Shown: in pieces, positions 48,520-58,866 of the stretch
How the letters are laid out: every line of letters starts with the position of its first letter
How positions within the stretch are numbered: position 1 is the first letter of the stretch
Source of the DNA: Rhizomucor pusillus
Taxonomy: Eukaryota > Mucoromycota > Mucoromycetes > Mucorales > Lichtheimiaceae
Reading direction: 5' to 3'
Assembly (NCBI GenBank): GCA_900175165.2
Contig: FWWN02000697.1
Coordinates: 62,001 to 126,000 of the forward strand
DNA length: 64,000 bases
The notes under the pieces: model-generated
What the model was told of the DNA's origin: nothing
What the model saw: the letters and a program-made list of their open reading frames with translations, nothing else
Databases searched by the model: none
Translations under genes and position numbers: made by a program

Positions 48520-51500
48520 TTACTCTTCTTCACCCTCATCCTCGCTATCTGTTACTTGTTCGCCGAGGTCTCTTAATCTCTTTCTGTATTTTTTGATATC
48601 CAAATCTTGTTCACCTAAACACCAGTATTTAGACCATATAGCTTAAATCAATGAAGTGTATCACAAATGCATACCCATGCATACGAGCAGATCTTCTTGC
48701 TCTTTCTCCAGAGTTGCAAATTGTTGCAACAATATCGTGCGGCCCTTTTCGAGCTCATCAACTTTGGTTCTTAAGCCTTCTTCTTCAGTTTTCTATAGAC
48801 ATGTCCATTAGCAAGTGTTCGTTATCTATCTTGTCTTTTTGCTGTACCATTGCACTGAGAGCATTCTCCAGCTCTGCAATTTTGGCCTGAAGACCTGATA
48901 ACTCTTCTGCTTGTTTGTCGATCGTATTCTTGTATAATTGCAACGTTTCATCGACTGCTGCCTTGTCCACTTGAGGCGAAGCGGGCGCTTTAAAACGTTC
49001 TTTCAATAAATCTTCCATTATCATTATCGTCATATTTACACTCACCAGATTCTGCAACCTTTTGAAAGCTCGATGGCTTCTTCTTTAATGATTTCTGGAT
49101 ACGCTCTGGTAGGTATTGTTAGACTCCGTCGAGTTCATCATCGCTTCGCAGTGAAAGAGAAGTGCATACCATATGTCTCCAAAAAGAACTCTACAAACGT
49201 GCTATCAAGCAACAGAGACGGTAAAGAACCGGTGCTGCTGGATATAGATTCATCTTCAGCCGAGATACTGAGATACTGGGGTGCCTTTTTCACTGCCGAG
49301 CTATCACGCAGCCTGGCAAGCAAGCTTGTAAATTGATCGACTCGACTGGACAAGATCGTCTGCAGCTTTTCTCTGTTTCCCAAATTAGTACTGGATCACT
49401 CTCTGAGGACGAATAGATAGCCACGACAAACCTTGGAAGTGGAGTGTTAGGATCGTCGTTATATTCGTAGGTGATACCAAGCAAAAATGCGGCTAGACCT
49501 TGAACGATTGGATCATTGGCGGATGATTGAATTTCTTGAATTAACTGCCAACAAAATCACTCAGTTATGATTTTAACAACATATCTTTGGAACAACTTAC
49601 AAATTGGATATGGGTACTTTCAGATAGGAATATGGTAACGCTGTTAGGACTGTCGTACAGCCACGTGCATAAGAGACACAGGTAGGCGATAGGTATCCGC
49701 GGGTTGGTGGTAGGAATTTTAGTCGACATTAATAACTGTGCAACGACGTGATGGAGCAGTGGAATAGGCTCCTCGCCTTGATGACAACATCTGACGTCTT
49801 AGCTGTTCCATGCAAAATGATCCTCATTTTTTTTCTCATATGCCTTACCATGAGCTTCGTCGCCGAATACAATGGAGCCGGCCATTTTCTTTGCTTGTTC
49901 GTTATCCATAATGGCATGGGACAAAATAGCGCATGCAAACCAGACTTTGTATGGGTCAGAAACGGAAAGCTCCCAATTCTGAATACATTCGAGCAGCAAC
50001 GATCCCGCCGAAAATGGTCGATCTAGAACCCAAAGTTAGAAAGGTTTGGACAGGAGTCAACGCTCCTCTTTGGTTCCACTTGCCAGGGAAATCGGTGTTT
50101 ACATTATCCTCAGGCGGCATTTTAAGCATTGCAGTCAATACCACTTGAGCATCCTTATTACCTTGTAGGCATGAAAATACAGCAAACGTCGCTGCTGCGC
50201 GGCTAGCATAGCTGTAATCAATGGTAGGGTCGGCAGCAACTGCAACTGCAATGAGGGAAACCATGGCTGGTCTGGGCAGGCCGGGAGGAGCTGTCGGATC
50301 GATCTCGCCCTGGACGAGTCTGGGTGGACTAGCGACCACTATTTTTGCAAACATGTCCTGGACGTCAGTGTTACCCCGGACTACATATGCAATAGCATAC
50401 AAGGCTTCCGTCCGGACAATAGATGGTGCGTTTGAGCAGATACCAAGTTGCACAATCGGTAGCAATATGCCGCTTTGCGCCATGATCTTTTGATTAACTT
50501 GCGTGTTCACTGCATCGGGTTCCGTAAGAATTCGACATAATTGGAGAACGAGAACCGTGTTTGCGATTGTTTGCGGCGGCCAATCTTCGTACGAATACGG
50601 AACATGATCCGCTTCGCTGTCTCCTACGTAGCCTAGCAACCCTGGAATTTCGTTGATGCAGCTAGTCTCGCGAAAATAGATCTATGTGCCATCTTGAGCT
50701 GGCTTTTTTCCGGTACTGGATGTAGCATTTTAGTTTTTACCTGATTCGAGACGTTGTAGCGAAGCAAGTTATGCATCAAGGTCAGGCTGTCCTGTACAAC
50801 AATGTCGCCAGAGATGCCTTCCTCAGCTTCGATTATAGACAATAACTTTTCAAATGTAGCTTGGAAAGTGACGAGTTTTTGGATTTCAGTGTTGTTTTGC
50901 GTCAATGATATTAGAAGCAATAGACTCTCTTGTAATAGAAAAGAAAATCAGCTTCGGCAGTCCATGGCGTTCAACAGAAAAGGATTTTCCCATACCATTG
51001 CGGATAATATCTCTCTTATCGCTAAGCAGATCAACAAGCCGCGTGATACCCATTGGGCTCGTCAAGATGCATTGTTGCAAACCAGAAGTTCTCGTCGATG
51101 ATAAAGTTGAGAGGAATTTGATAGCAGTGTATCTCACGTAAAAGTCGAACTCTTCCAACAAATCCAGAACAATTGCTACGTTTTTGGGATCCTGTCTTAA
51201 GCTGTTAACACCAACCTTTAGCCATCACTGGATTCAGTTACGCTTTTACCTCCAAAAACTTGTCCGTATATTTGTATCCCTTGTCGTTAGCGGCACCCTG
51301 AAACCATGATTCTTCTTTAACTTCCTTTTTCTCATACATATATTCGCTCTTTGCTGTATACGAACTGGCTGGTCGACCGTGCATAATACCGTCAAGGTTT
51401 CCAGAATCGACTTTGTAATGTCTCCATCTGTGTAGTCCTTGTGCAAGACTTTTACCAGACCCGGGAAACTTCTACTGCCTACATTCTGTTCTTTTTTGAT

Positions 51501-51716
51501 TAGCACGCGTGCTGTGGTATTCCAACGTTATATATATGACCGTACTTCCGGATAGTCCCTGACGAGCCCTTTCAAGCTTAACACACCAGCTCGGCGGTCT
51601 TCCAGCAAAGTTGCTGTCTCAAGACAGTCTGCCAACTTGTCGATGGTTTCATTGACAGATTGAGGTTGTCCTTTCTCGCCTTTGATGGCAATGTACCCAC
51701 GCGTAAGGAAATCCAT
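48520..51716 (-). CDS. USO1: Vesicle tethering factor USO1/p115
   Basis: Uso1/p115 tethers COPII vesicles to the cis-Golgi downstream of the Rab GTPase Ypt1. Fourteen exons (51716-51546, 51485-51366, 51297-51250, 51191-50996, 50928-50741, 50681-50084, 50022-49849, 49776-49601, 49544-49432, 49372-49170, 49105-49046, 48999-48848, 48792-48675, 48614-48520) sum to 803 residues. The armadillo-like globular head is clear: ETATLLEDRRAGVLSLKGL near the start, VLDLLEEFDFYVRYTAIKFL, VQDSLTLMHNLLRYNVSNQ and DPYKVWFACAILSHAIMDNE. The coiled-coil tail is short, about 110 residues, compared with the long yeast rod, and ends in an acidic tip (DSEDEGEEE) as in p115. The sixth intron has a GC donor (GCAAGT) and a CTAAC branch site. 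Confidence 0.93.
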
Positions 51717-51955
51717 CTAGCAGACGAACTGGTCCTCCTGTGGCAACCAACCAATAATTTCAAGGAACTTTTCCGCCAGGCCATGAAAATTTACCTGGTG
51801 GTGGGGAAACCCCTCATGGGTTGATCCAATTTATCGAGGACATATCCATGCAGCAACTTTTCCAACGAAAAGCAGATTAGGATAGTGTCTGATTTGGAGT
51901 ATGAAGATGCATCATAGCAGGCAGATATCTATAAGCTTCCATTTTATTTCATAAT

Positions 51956-52842
51956 TTATTTTTCTCCCAACTTCTTTTCGAGCTTGTCGAATTCTTGCAA
52001 AGCAATTGCTTCATTCTCATCAATCACTTGCTGTACGCCTTGCACTTCAGGGATGTAATGCATCAACATATTCTCGATGCCGTTTTTGAGGGTGATAACA
52101 GAGCTGTCGCATCCGCGGCAACTTCCCTTTAATTTCAGCTTGACGATACCGTTCTCGAACCCAGCGTACTCAATGTCGCCTCCATCCTCTTGGATAGCGG
52201 GACGAATTCGGGTATCAAGCAGCTCCTTGATCATCTGCACTTCCTCAGGATCGTCAGGCAAAATCGTAGTGTCGCTTGCTGCCAGATCAGCTTCGTCATA
52301 TACGATAGGCTGCTCCGACGCGAAATGGTCCATGATAGCTGCATATATATCGGGCTTCATAAGCTGCCACTCTGCCGTGGACTCTTTTGAGATCGTAATA
52401 AAGTCAGGGCCGAAGAATACGCCACTGATACCATCGATTTGGAACAGTTGCTTCGCAAGGGGCGACTTCATAGAACTGCGAGCGTCAAGAAATTCGGCAG
52501 TCCCGCTGCCCATGACAGGCACTCCGGGGATAAACTTTAGCGAGTCTTCGTTGGGAGTTTGTTCGGTCTGTATGAACATGGTTCGCACTGTACGTAGTAT
52601 GCAGCTGTTAGATACACCATCTGTTATGCATGTCACTATTTTTCTCGGTCTCTACTACCTTGCTGTGTTTGCAATACACCCGACGACGATCGCGGGATCG
52701 ATCTAGAAGCCCAAGCAGGAGTTGATCTCACAAAGCTGGAAAAGTTCTGTCTGTTTGGCAGCAACTGTGGCCGAATCGTCACCCAAGCGTTGCGTGTAAA
52801 CTGTCTGCCGACGATTGCCAATCGGTTGAATCTGGAGGCCAT
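51956..52842 (-). CDS. NFU1: Mitochondrial iron-sulfur cluster scaffold Nfu1
   Basis: Nfu1 delivers 4Fe-4S clusters to mitochondrial targets such as lipoate synthase and complex II. Exons 52842-52659 and 52587-51956 give 271 residues. A basic, Ser/Arg-rich presequence ([17 protein letters not shown]) leads to the Nfu N-terminal domain ([36 protein letters not shown]). The C-terminal NifU-like domain has the cluster-binding CxxC in [20 protein letters not shown], preceded by [19 protein letters not shown]. Length and order are those of eukaryotic Nfu1. The last residues are a charged helix. Confidence 0.96.
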
Positions 52843-53007
52843 GTTTAAAGGAAGAAGAAGAAGAAAGCAGGTTGATGAGTAATTCCAGCGGAGAGCAGGG
52901 TTGCAGGTCAAATTTTATTTAGGAGGTGTGAAATGCAGAATACTGTCGTTAAACTTTATTGTTCGTTGAAATGTGAAAATGATGCAAAGTTAATGCTATA
53001 CATGAAA

Positions 53008-54100
53008 TCATGAACCAAACACATTGCCAAGCAATTCCGATACATCGCCTTGCTTTGGCTTGCCACGTTGGAAGAAGGTTCGCCGAATCTTTTGATCTCC
53101 TCCCTCCTCCTCTTGATCGGTATCTTTTCTTTTTCTTTTCCGTCGTTCTTCCATGTTCTTGATCATCTTTGAGCGTTGTACATTTTCAATGTAAGCCTTA
53201 TTTTCCCTTGCAGCCTGCGCAATTTCGGCTTCCAATCTATGCTGACGGGCTTTCCTCTCATAAGCTGCAGTAACAATGAGTATCTAGCCTTTCCGCTCGT
53301 CCTCCTCATTGCAACTTACCCATTTGTTCCGTCAGATGATGCCATTTGAACTTTGGCAAGTATTTGATGTTCCAGGTATCAAAGTAGAATGGATTCTTTC
53401 GTTTGCCACCTACTTGGCGCATATTGAGGTATTCGGCTAGAGCCTTGGCTTTTCTTTTGTCTTTGAATTCGACCCATCCTTCGACAAACTTTTGCAGCTT
53501 GTTTTTCTTCTTCTCGCCCTTTTGCGGTACCATATATGTTCGTCCAATTTCTGCATATTTACTCAGGTGCTGCCGCAGTTGAGATGGTGACATGTAGGAA
53601 GGAATACTGGACAGGTAGCATACACCCGACCGTTTTTGCTCTTTCTCAAACTTTTCGATCTCTTCTGGTGTTAACGGTTTGATCTTTTTGTTTTTCTTTT
53701 TCTTTTTGTCTTTGGTTGTCTTGTCACTCTGTGTATCCTGCGATTGTTTCTCGTTTGCTGCTTTTGTAGTTTTGGTATCATGACCTTCTTCTTCGTCTTC
53801 CTCGTCTTCCGTTCCGTCGTGATTCTCCTCAGCCAAGTCGTCTTCTTCTTCTTTTTGAGTTGGCTGCTGCTTCTTTTCTTCGTCTTCGTCTTCCTCGTCT
53901 CCTGCATCAGAGTCGCTCTCGTCGCTCGATTCGTCGTCTTCATTGCTGCTTCGAGCTACAGCAAGTAAATCTTGCGTTTGTCGGACATGACGCTTGGAAA
54001 AGCGACGATCATCCTCGCTACCCTCCTCATCCGTCGATTCTTCAATATCCTCATTTTCGAGACCCAGGAGATCTTCCGCTTTTTGTTCCTCGATCGCCAT
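53008..54100 (-). CDS. ESF2: Pre-rRNA processing factor Esf2/ABT1
   Basis: Esf2 is a nucleolar RNA-binding protein of the small-subunit processome needed for 18S rRNA maturation; it stimulates the helicase Dbp8. Exons 54100-53320 and 53264-53008 give 345 residues. The first ~150 residues are acidic (repeated DEE/EDD tracts) followed by a Lys-rich block (KDKKKKKNKKIKPLTPEE). The RRM core reads RSGVCYLSSIPSYMSPSQLR, YAEIGRTYMVPQ and KFVEGWVEFKDKRKAKALAE, and the family-specific block is FYFDTWNIKYLPKFKWHHLT. A charged C-terminal helix follows. An ATG 33 codons upstream is in frame, but MAIEEQKAEDLL is the more plausible start. Confidence 0.93.
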
Positions 54101-54263
54101 GTCGAAACTTGAAGAAAGGGCGGATTCAAATTCACCAAGCCATCCTCCGAAAATGTTCACCGTGATTTGGAAATTCTTATTTGCTGCCTTGCTTCTCACA
54201 GAATATTTATTGCTATGCTACTAGAATTGCTCAAATTCGTTCCTTGCTTGCTCTTCCTTGTTA

Positions 54264-56446
54264 CTATTCTTGCTTCCCGGTCATTCTCTTGATCGTACCT
54301 ATTAAATGGTTAATGTCAAGAATGGATTGTTGTCTTGCATTATTTTCAACAGCGTCATTTGACTGACGGAGAGCCTTTTCTTCTTTGGGGGAAGCCGGAA
54401 CGGCAACCGGAACCGCAGATATGGCTGTATTTTCTGAGGGGGGAGCAGGCATCGCCGCAGATGAACTTTGCTGCAGCAGGGTAGGGATTTGCTGCAAAAG
54501 TTGTGTAAGACTCTCATCCCGAGGTTTTGATGATGTGGTAGGGATATCACTGGGGACACCTGGTCTGGTGTGGCTTCCAACAATCAGATTCGGTAATAGT
54601 TGCTGTAATGTAGCAATATCGATAGAAGGGTTGGGTGTTGAATCTATCTGGGATGATGGCCTTTGGTTTATACGTTGTAAAAGGATAAGCAGCTGCGTCA
54701 ATGTAGCGACATCAATGGTACCGGTTTGTGGTTGTGGGGCTGGTCGGGCATTGGCAGAAGCAGTAGCTGCAGCGATCGCGGCAGCCAAAGCAGAATAATC
54801 GGATGCAGGGGCCACAGGCTGTGGCGGCAATAAGAACTGAGACGAGGCAGGGGCTGGTAGTCCTGATTTGATAGTATTGGAAGTGGCAGCAGCAACAATA
54901 GAGCTAGCAGGCAGAGGCGGGATAAGAGACGCTGGGTAAGGATACAATGATGAGGCGTTGCTGCTTGACGGTATACTTCGCGGCAGATACGACTGAGTTA
55001 ACATCAGATTCTGATCTTTCGGTTCTTCATGCATAGTGCGCTGGACTATAAGGACAGCATCGTCAACACTAACTTGGTCATATTCTAGAATCTCTTGTAA
55101 GTCTCTCTAGAAATTATTCACACTTTATCACATTTCTTTTACCATCAAAGCGCACGTTGCCAGATTTGCTATCTCCAGTATATTCAAACACTTGGAGGTA
55201 AACAGTGCCTCGAAGATCGTCGCCTCTTTCAATGACGACGACGGCTTTTGATCCTTCGGAAATGACCTGTTTGATAGCTGCATCGCGAGAGCCCACGTTG
55301 TCGTCGACCCATATTGTCTCAATTTTGATGGCCACAAAGAGAAAGGCATCATTTATAAACTTTATAAAGCCTCGCTCGCAATCTCCAAGAACCACTACTT
55401 GAACATCTGGAACGTCTCTGCCTCGGCTGGATGGAGATCCCAAAGTCCCGTCTCCAAGGGACGGACGAATATCGCGACGTCCTGCTGTGTTCGCTATTTT
55501 CAAAGACTTTTCGGCCGTTTTTGGAGAGTGACGTTCCGTCTGTGAGTATCCTCCGTCTTGCTTGTTAAAGCGAGCACCGGTTGGTGTGTGTACAGGAGGA
55601 CGAGTGTAATTGGGCCCATAAGACGTAAAGGACGATTCGGTATTTTCATTTAAGTCCCCTTTCGGGTGATAGACGGGTAGGTTATCTCCATGTTCATTAG
55701 ATAGCGCTTTCGGGGTATATCCACGATCATCAAAGTATCCGGAGCAAGCATGGTAGCCATCAGAGAGCCTCTGCCGCGATCTTGACGCGACGTAGGCAGG
55801 TCGCTCTTCGTTAGAAGAATGCATGCTACGCGGTCTGTTAGGACGTTCACCATTAGGAAATCCTCCTTGGTGTCTGAAGGGGCGCCCAGTATCTCCTGTT
55901 GCTGGACGCGGATCTGAGGGTGCGTTATGGCACACTTCAAGCTCTTTTACGGTAACAATACATTAAACAGTAATACTCAATCATTTTGTGCACAGGCTTA
56001 CGTAGTCGTGTACCGAAAAAGTATTTGCCCTTTTCTCCATTTACTGCAGCTAAGCAAATTGCTGCATCGGGGAACTGGACAAAGCCGTAATTCTTTTTGA
56101 AGACAACCTCGAGCACTTTGCCGTAAGCTGAAAAGTGTCTTCGGACATCGTCTTCGGTTACGTGTCTTGGGATCGCTCTTATGAACATTCTTGCTTCCAC
56201 AGTTTGTGGAAGAGGCTCCCATGTATTGCGCCTTCCAAAGGCATTATCATCGTCCTGCCGTCGCTTTGGAACAACCCTGTCACTGATTTGACGGTCAAAA
56301 CGCCTGCCTTTTGCCGGTCTGCCATAGTCCTGCTGATCTTGTTCACTATACGCCCGTTTTGCACCAGTATACGGTGCAGTGGCAGAGGGTGCATCGCGGC
56401 GCTTCATTGACAGGGAGCGCTTTTCATCAGTGTAGCTTGTCCACAT
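54264..56446 (-). CDS. RRM protein with NCOA5-like domain
   Basis: Exons 56446-56002, 55943-55143 and 55093-54264 give 691 residues. The N-terminus is basic. An RRM at about residues 85-150 shows both motifs (RMFIRAIPRHVTEDDVRRHF, NYGFVQFPDAAICLAAVNG). A charged Arg/Gly/Ser/Tyr-rich linker follows. At about residues 320-430 a globular domain reads VPDVQVVVLGDCERGFIKFI, AIKIETIWVDD and SEGSKAVVVIERGDDLRGTV, resembling the anticodon-binding-like fold of the nuclear receptor coactivator NCOA5. The tail is Ala/Pro/Gln-rich and hydrophobic-helical (LTQLLQQIPTLLQQ). It may be an RNA-binding transcription or splicing co-regulator. The 3' splice sites used here are the second AG choices, picked to keep the frame. 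Confidence 0.75.
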
Positions 56447-56920
56447 GGGGTATCGAAAAGAAAAGACAAGGTATTGTCACTCCGGAATTGGCCCATCAAT
56501 TTCATGGCATGAATCGAAATCAATCTACCAGTAATGGTTAGGAAATATTCTCGATTGATACCACCATAATTCTTTTGAACTGGTATCAGTTGGTTCCATA
56601 AGCATCGTGATGATGATGATGATGATGATGGTTAGGATGCTCTATAGCCGATAATACACCGCAGCGTGCTCCACCTGCTATGCGATGCGTTCGATCAAGT
56701 CAGTACTTTAAAGGTAAGCACGAGTAACTTGTCACAGTCAACGTGCACACGCTTTGACGAGTATATAGCCTTTTTACAAATATATTGTGTTTATGCTCCT
56801 TGACAAAGCAAGTGATTGTTGATGCACAGGTCAACATGAATTCCCGCGCTTGATTTTCGATGTCGACTTTGGGCCCTCACCTGCTCCGCAACTCACTGTT
56901 GTGTATACGCTCATACCACA
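56447..56920. other. Divergent promoter region with a TGA/ATG trinucleotide repeat
   Basis: No gene seen between the starts of the NCOA5-like gene (minus) and the NDUFAF2-like gene (plus). A microsatellite of eight TGA units lies at about 56608-56631. Confidence 0.6.
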
Positions 56921-57595
56921 ATGTCGCGACCAGCACTCACGACATTTCAGAGACTTCGAATACTATACAAGGCAAACAGTTTCCCGTGGAAGAAACATGT
57001 TATGGTCGGCTGGGATTTGGACGGAAACGAGTACTGGGAAATGCCAGATCCAAACAACCCTGGTTTGATCAAACAGTCAGGAGTCGCATATTCCTTTCGA
57101 CTTACTTTTTTAAACGATAGGTGGTCGATGGAAACGCTGGGTGCAGATGAAAGACGATGATATCGGCCTGTTTGAAGAAAACAAATTACCAGGCAAGTTA
57201 TTCGCAAAGTAGACTACTGACTATCATAGCTGACGGAAAGACCTTAGTGCAATGGCAGGCTTGGTTACGGCATACTCGGTACGAAGCACCTACAATTGAG
57301 GAATTGCTTAAAGAGCAGCGAAGACGCCAATTATTACAACAACGTGTGCGTCAATTGCAGTTAGAAGAGCAAGAAGAAAAGGTAATCTTTAATTTGTCTA
57401 TTTCCAAGCACAGCAACTCATATACGAATCTGTAAGAAAAAATTGGAAGCATCCTCAGCAAGAGAAAGAAACCAGCATGCAGCTTCGTCGCACGCAGCAC
57501 CGGAGGAAGCGCGAAAAGACCAAGATACCACGGAGCCGATGGGACATGGTGAAACGTTTACACCAGGACAATGGACTCCTACTTCACGTCGTTAA
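56921..57595 (+). CDS. Mitochondrial complex I assembly factor, NDUFAF2/NDUFA12 family
   Basis: Four exons (56921-57062, 57121-57192, 57230-57381, 57437-57595) give 174 residues. The NDUFA12 fold is recognisable in FPWKKHVMVGWDLDGNEYWE (Gly-Trp-Asp, then the aromatic strand), GGRWKRWVQMKD and VQWQAWLRHTRYEAPTIEEL. The long charged, Gln-rich helix after it and the hydrophilic tail (ending PGQWTPTSRR) fit the assembly factor NDUFAF2/mimitin better than the structural subunit. It would act in late assembly of the NADH dehydrogenase N-module. The second intron is only 37 bases and starts with GC (GCAAGT); that boundary restores the family sequence exactly. Confidence 0.85.
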
Positions 57596-57698
57596 CGAGC
57601 ATTTTCTTTTGATCCACAACATTCTGTACTTATCACTCAATAACACTGTACTAAAACATTCATAGAACTTTGATGACGGGTATCTAAATACACTTCTT

Positions 57699-58510
57699 TT
57701 ATTCATTATCTTGCAATTCTTCCAACTTCTTCTGAAGCTTTTCACGTAATTCACGCTCTTCTTTCAACTCGTCTTCTAGCTGAGCGTATGCTGTCTTTAG
57801 CTGTTCCAATTCTTCTTGTACTCCTTGTTCCGATTCGTCCTGAGCGTATGAGACACTCAACACTGCAGCTTCTACGACGCGGATAACTCTCCAGAGACGG
57901 AGGATGATCAAAAGTCTAATTACGGATAATTTAGCAATCAGTCAATACGCGCCGTATCACGGCATCTCTCGTTGCTAATAATACATACTCGGCTACTTCG
58001 CGTTCCTTCCCGTGCAATATGATATCAAAAATGAAGGTTGCCAGAACAACTATGTGGTGATGATAAAGTTACAAAGACTATTACCAACACGATTTTGCAT
58101 GAAAATACGCGTCACTTACCGACGACATCCAGAATGTGCAGTTTCCAGTGCTCGGTCGGCGGTAGACAGTATCGTGGACCAAACGCCACCAGGGCAATGG
58201 TCAATTCGAGCATGAACAGGCAAGTTATGATCATACTCGTAATCTCGGCAGCTTCTACAAGCTCAATGATCCAAAGTGTGGGGCGGCGATCACTTTGACA
58301 TTCGTGCAAAAAGGTGTATATTATTTGGAAGAGCACACATGTCGCGTCGACGAGAACCAGCAGCAAGATAGTCCAGTGCACCTTTTCGTTTTCTATCCAC
58401 TCGCCGAGTCTTACGCGCCAGCTGGCTCTGTCTTTGCCTTGCTCAAAGAGTTGCTGTCGTTCAACATCAGCAGAAGGTTCTTCCTGCGGCACTGCTCCGT
58501 ACGTCGCCAT
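57699..58510 (-). CDS. Voltage-gated proton channel, Hv1 type
   Basis: Three exons (58510-58120, 58049-57989, 57915-57699) give 222 residues: a voltage-sensor domain without a pore domain, then a coiled coil. S1 is HWTILLLVLVDATCVLFQII, with Asp55 where Hv1 has its selectivity Asp. S2 is EITSMIITCLFMLELTIALV. S3 is HILDVVVVLATFIFDIIL with a conserved Asp128. S4 carries three arginines spaced by two (RLWRVIRVVEAA, Arg157/160/163), the Hv1 signature. The C-terminus is a heptad coiled coil (EELEQLKTAYAQLEDELKEE) for dimerisation. It should extrude protons across the plasma membrane during pH stress or oxidase activity. A start seven codons upstream is possible. Confidence 0.92.
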
Positions 58511-58866
58511 TGTCAATGAGGAAAAGGCCAAGAGACTACTGGTTTTTTGAAGGTGTTACAATGTGTGACAGTAAGTAAGTTATGTGCATGTCCTTTCAGT
58601 TTGCGGATAGATAAGAGTGTAAAGTGCAAATCGTCTTTGGAGGCTGAAGCACGCATCTGTTTCATTACCAGCTTTCTGTATCATTCCAGTTTGACGAGCC
58701 ATCACATGGCAAGATTCGATGGCGGAAAAGACAGAAGACTGAAAGTAGAAATACACTTACTACCGATCTATAAATCCTTCTCTATTTACGTAATTACAAC
58801 TGCTTTATTTTACATCAAAAATCAAGGTTACGAATAGTTATGGTACATATATATAAAACGACTGTA
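58511..58866. other. Intergenic region between Hv1 and ADAM genes
   Basis: Both neighbours are on the minus strand, so this holds the Hv1 promoter and the ADAM 3' flank. No gene seen. Confidence 0.5.

Noticed and set aside
53671..53968. Lys/Arg-rich and Phe/Leu-rich frames overlapping ESF2
   Set aside because: These are alternative-frame readings of the acidic and lysine tracts of ESF2.
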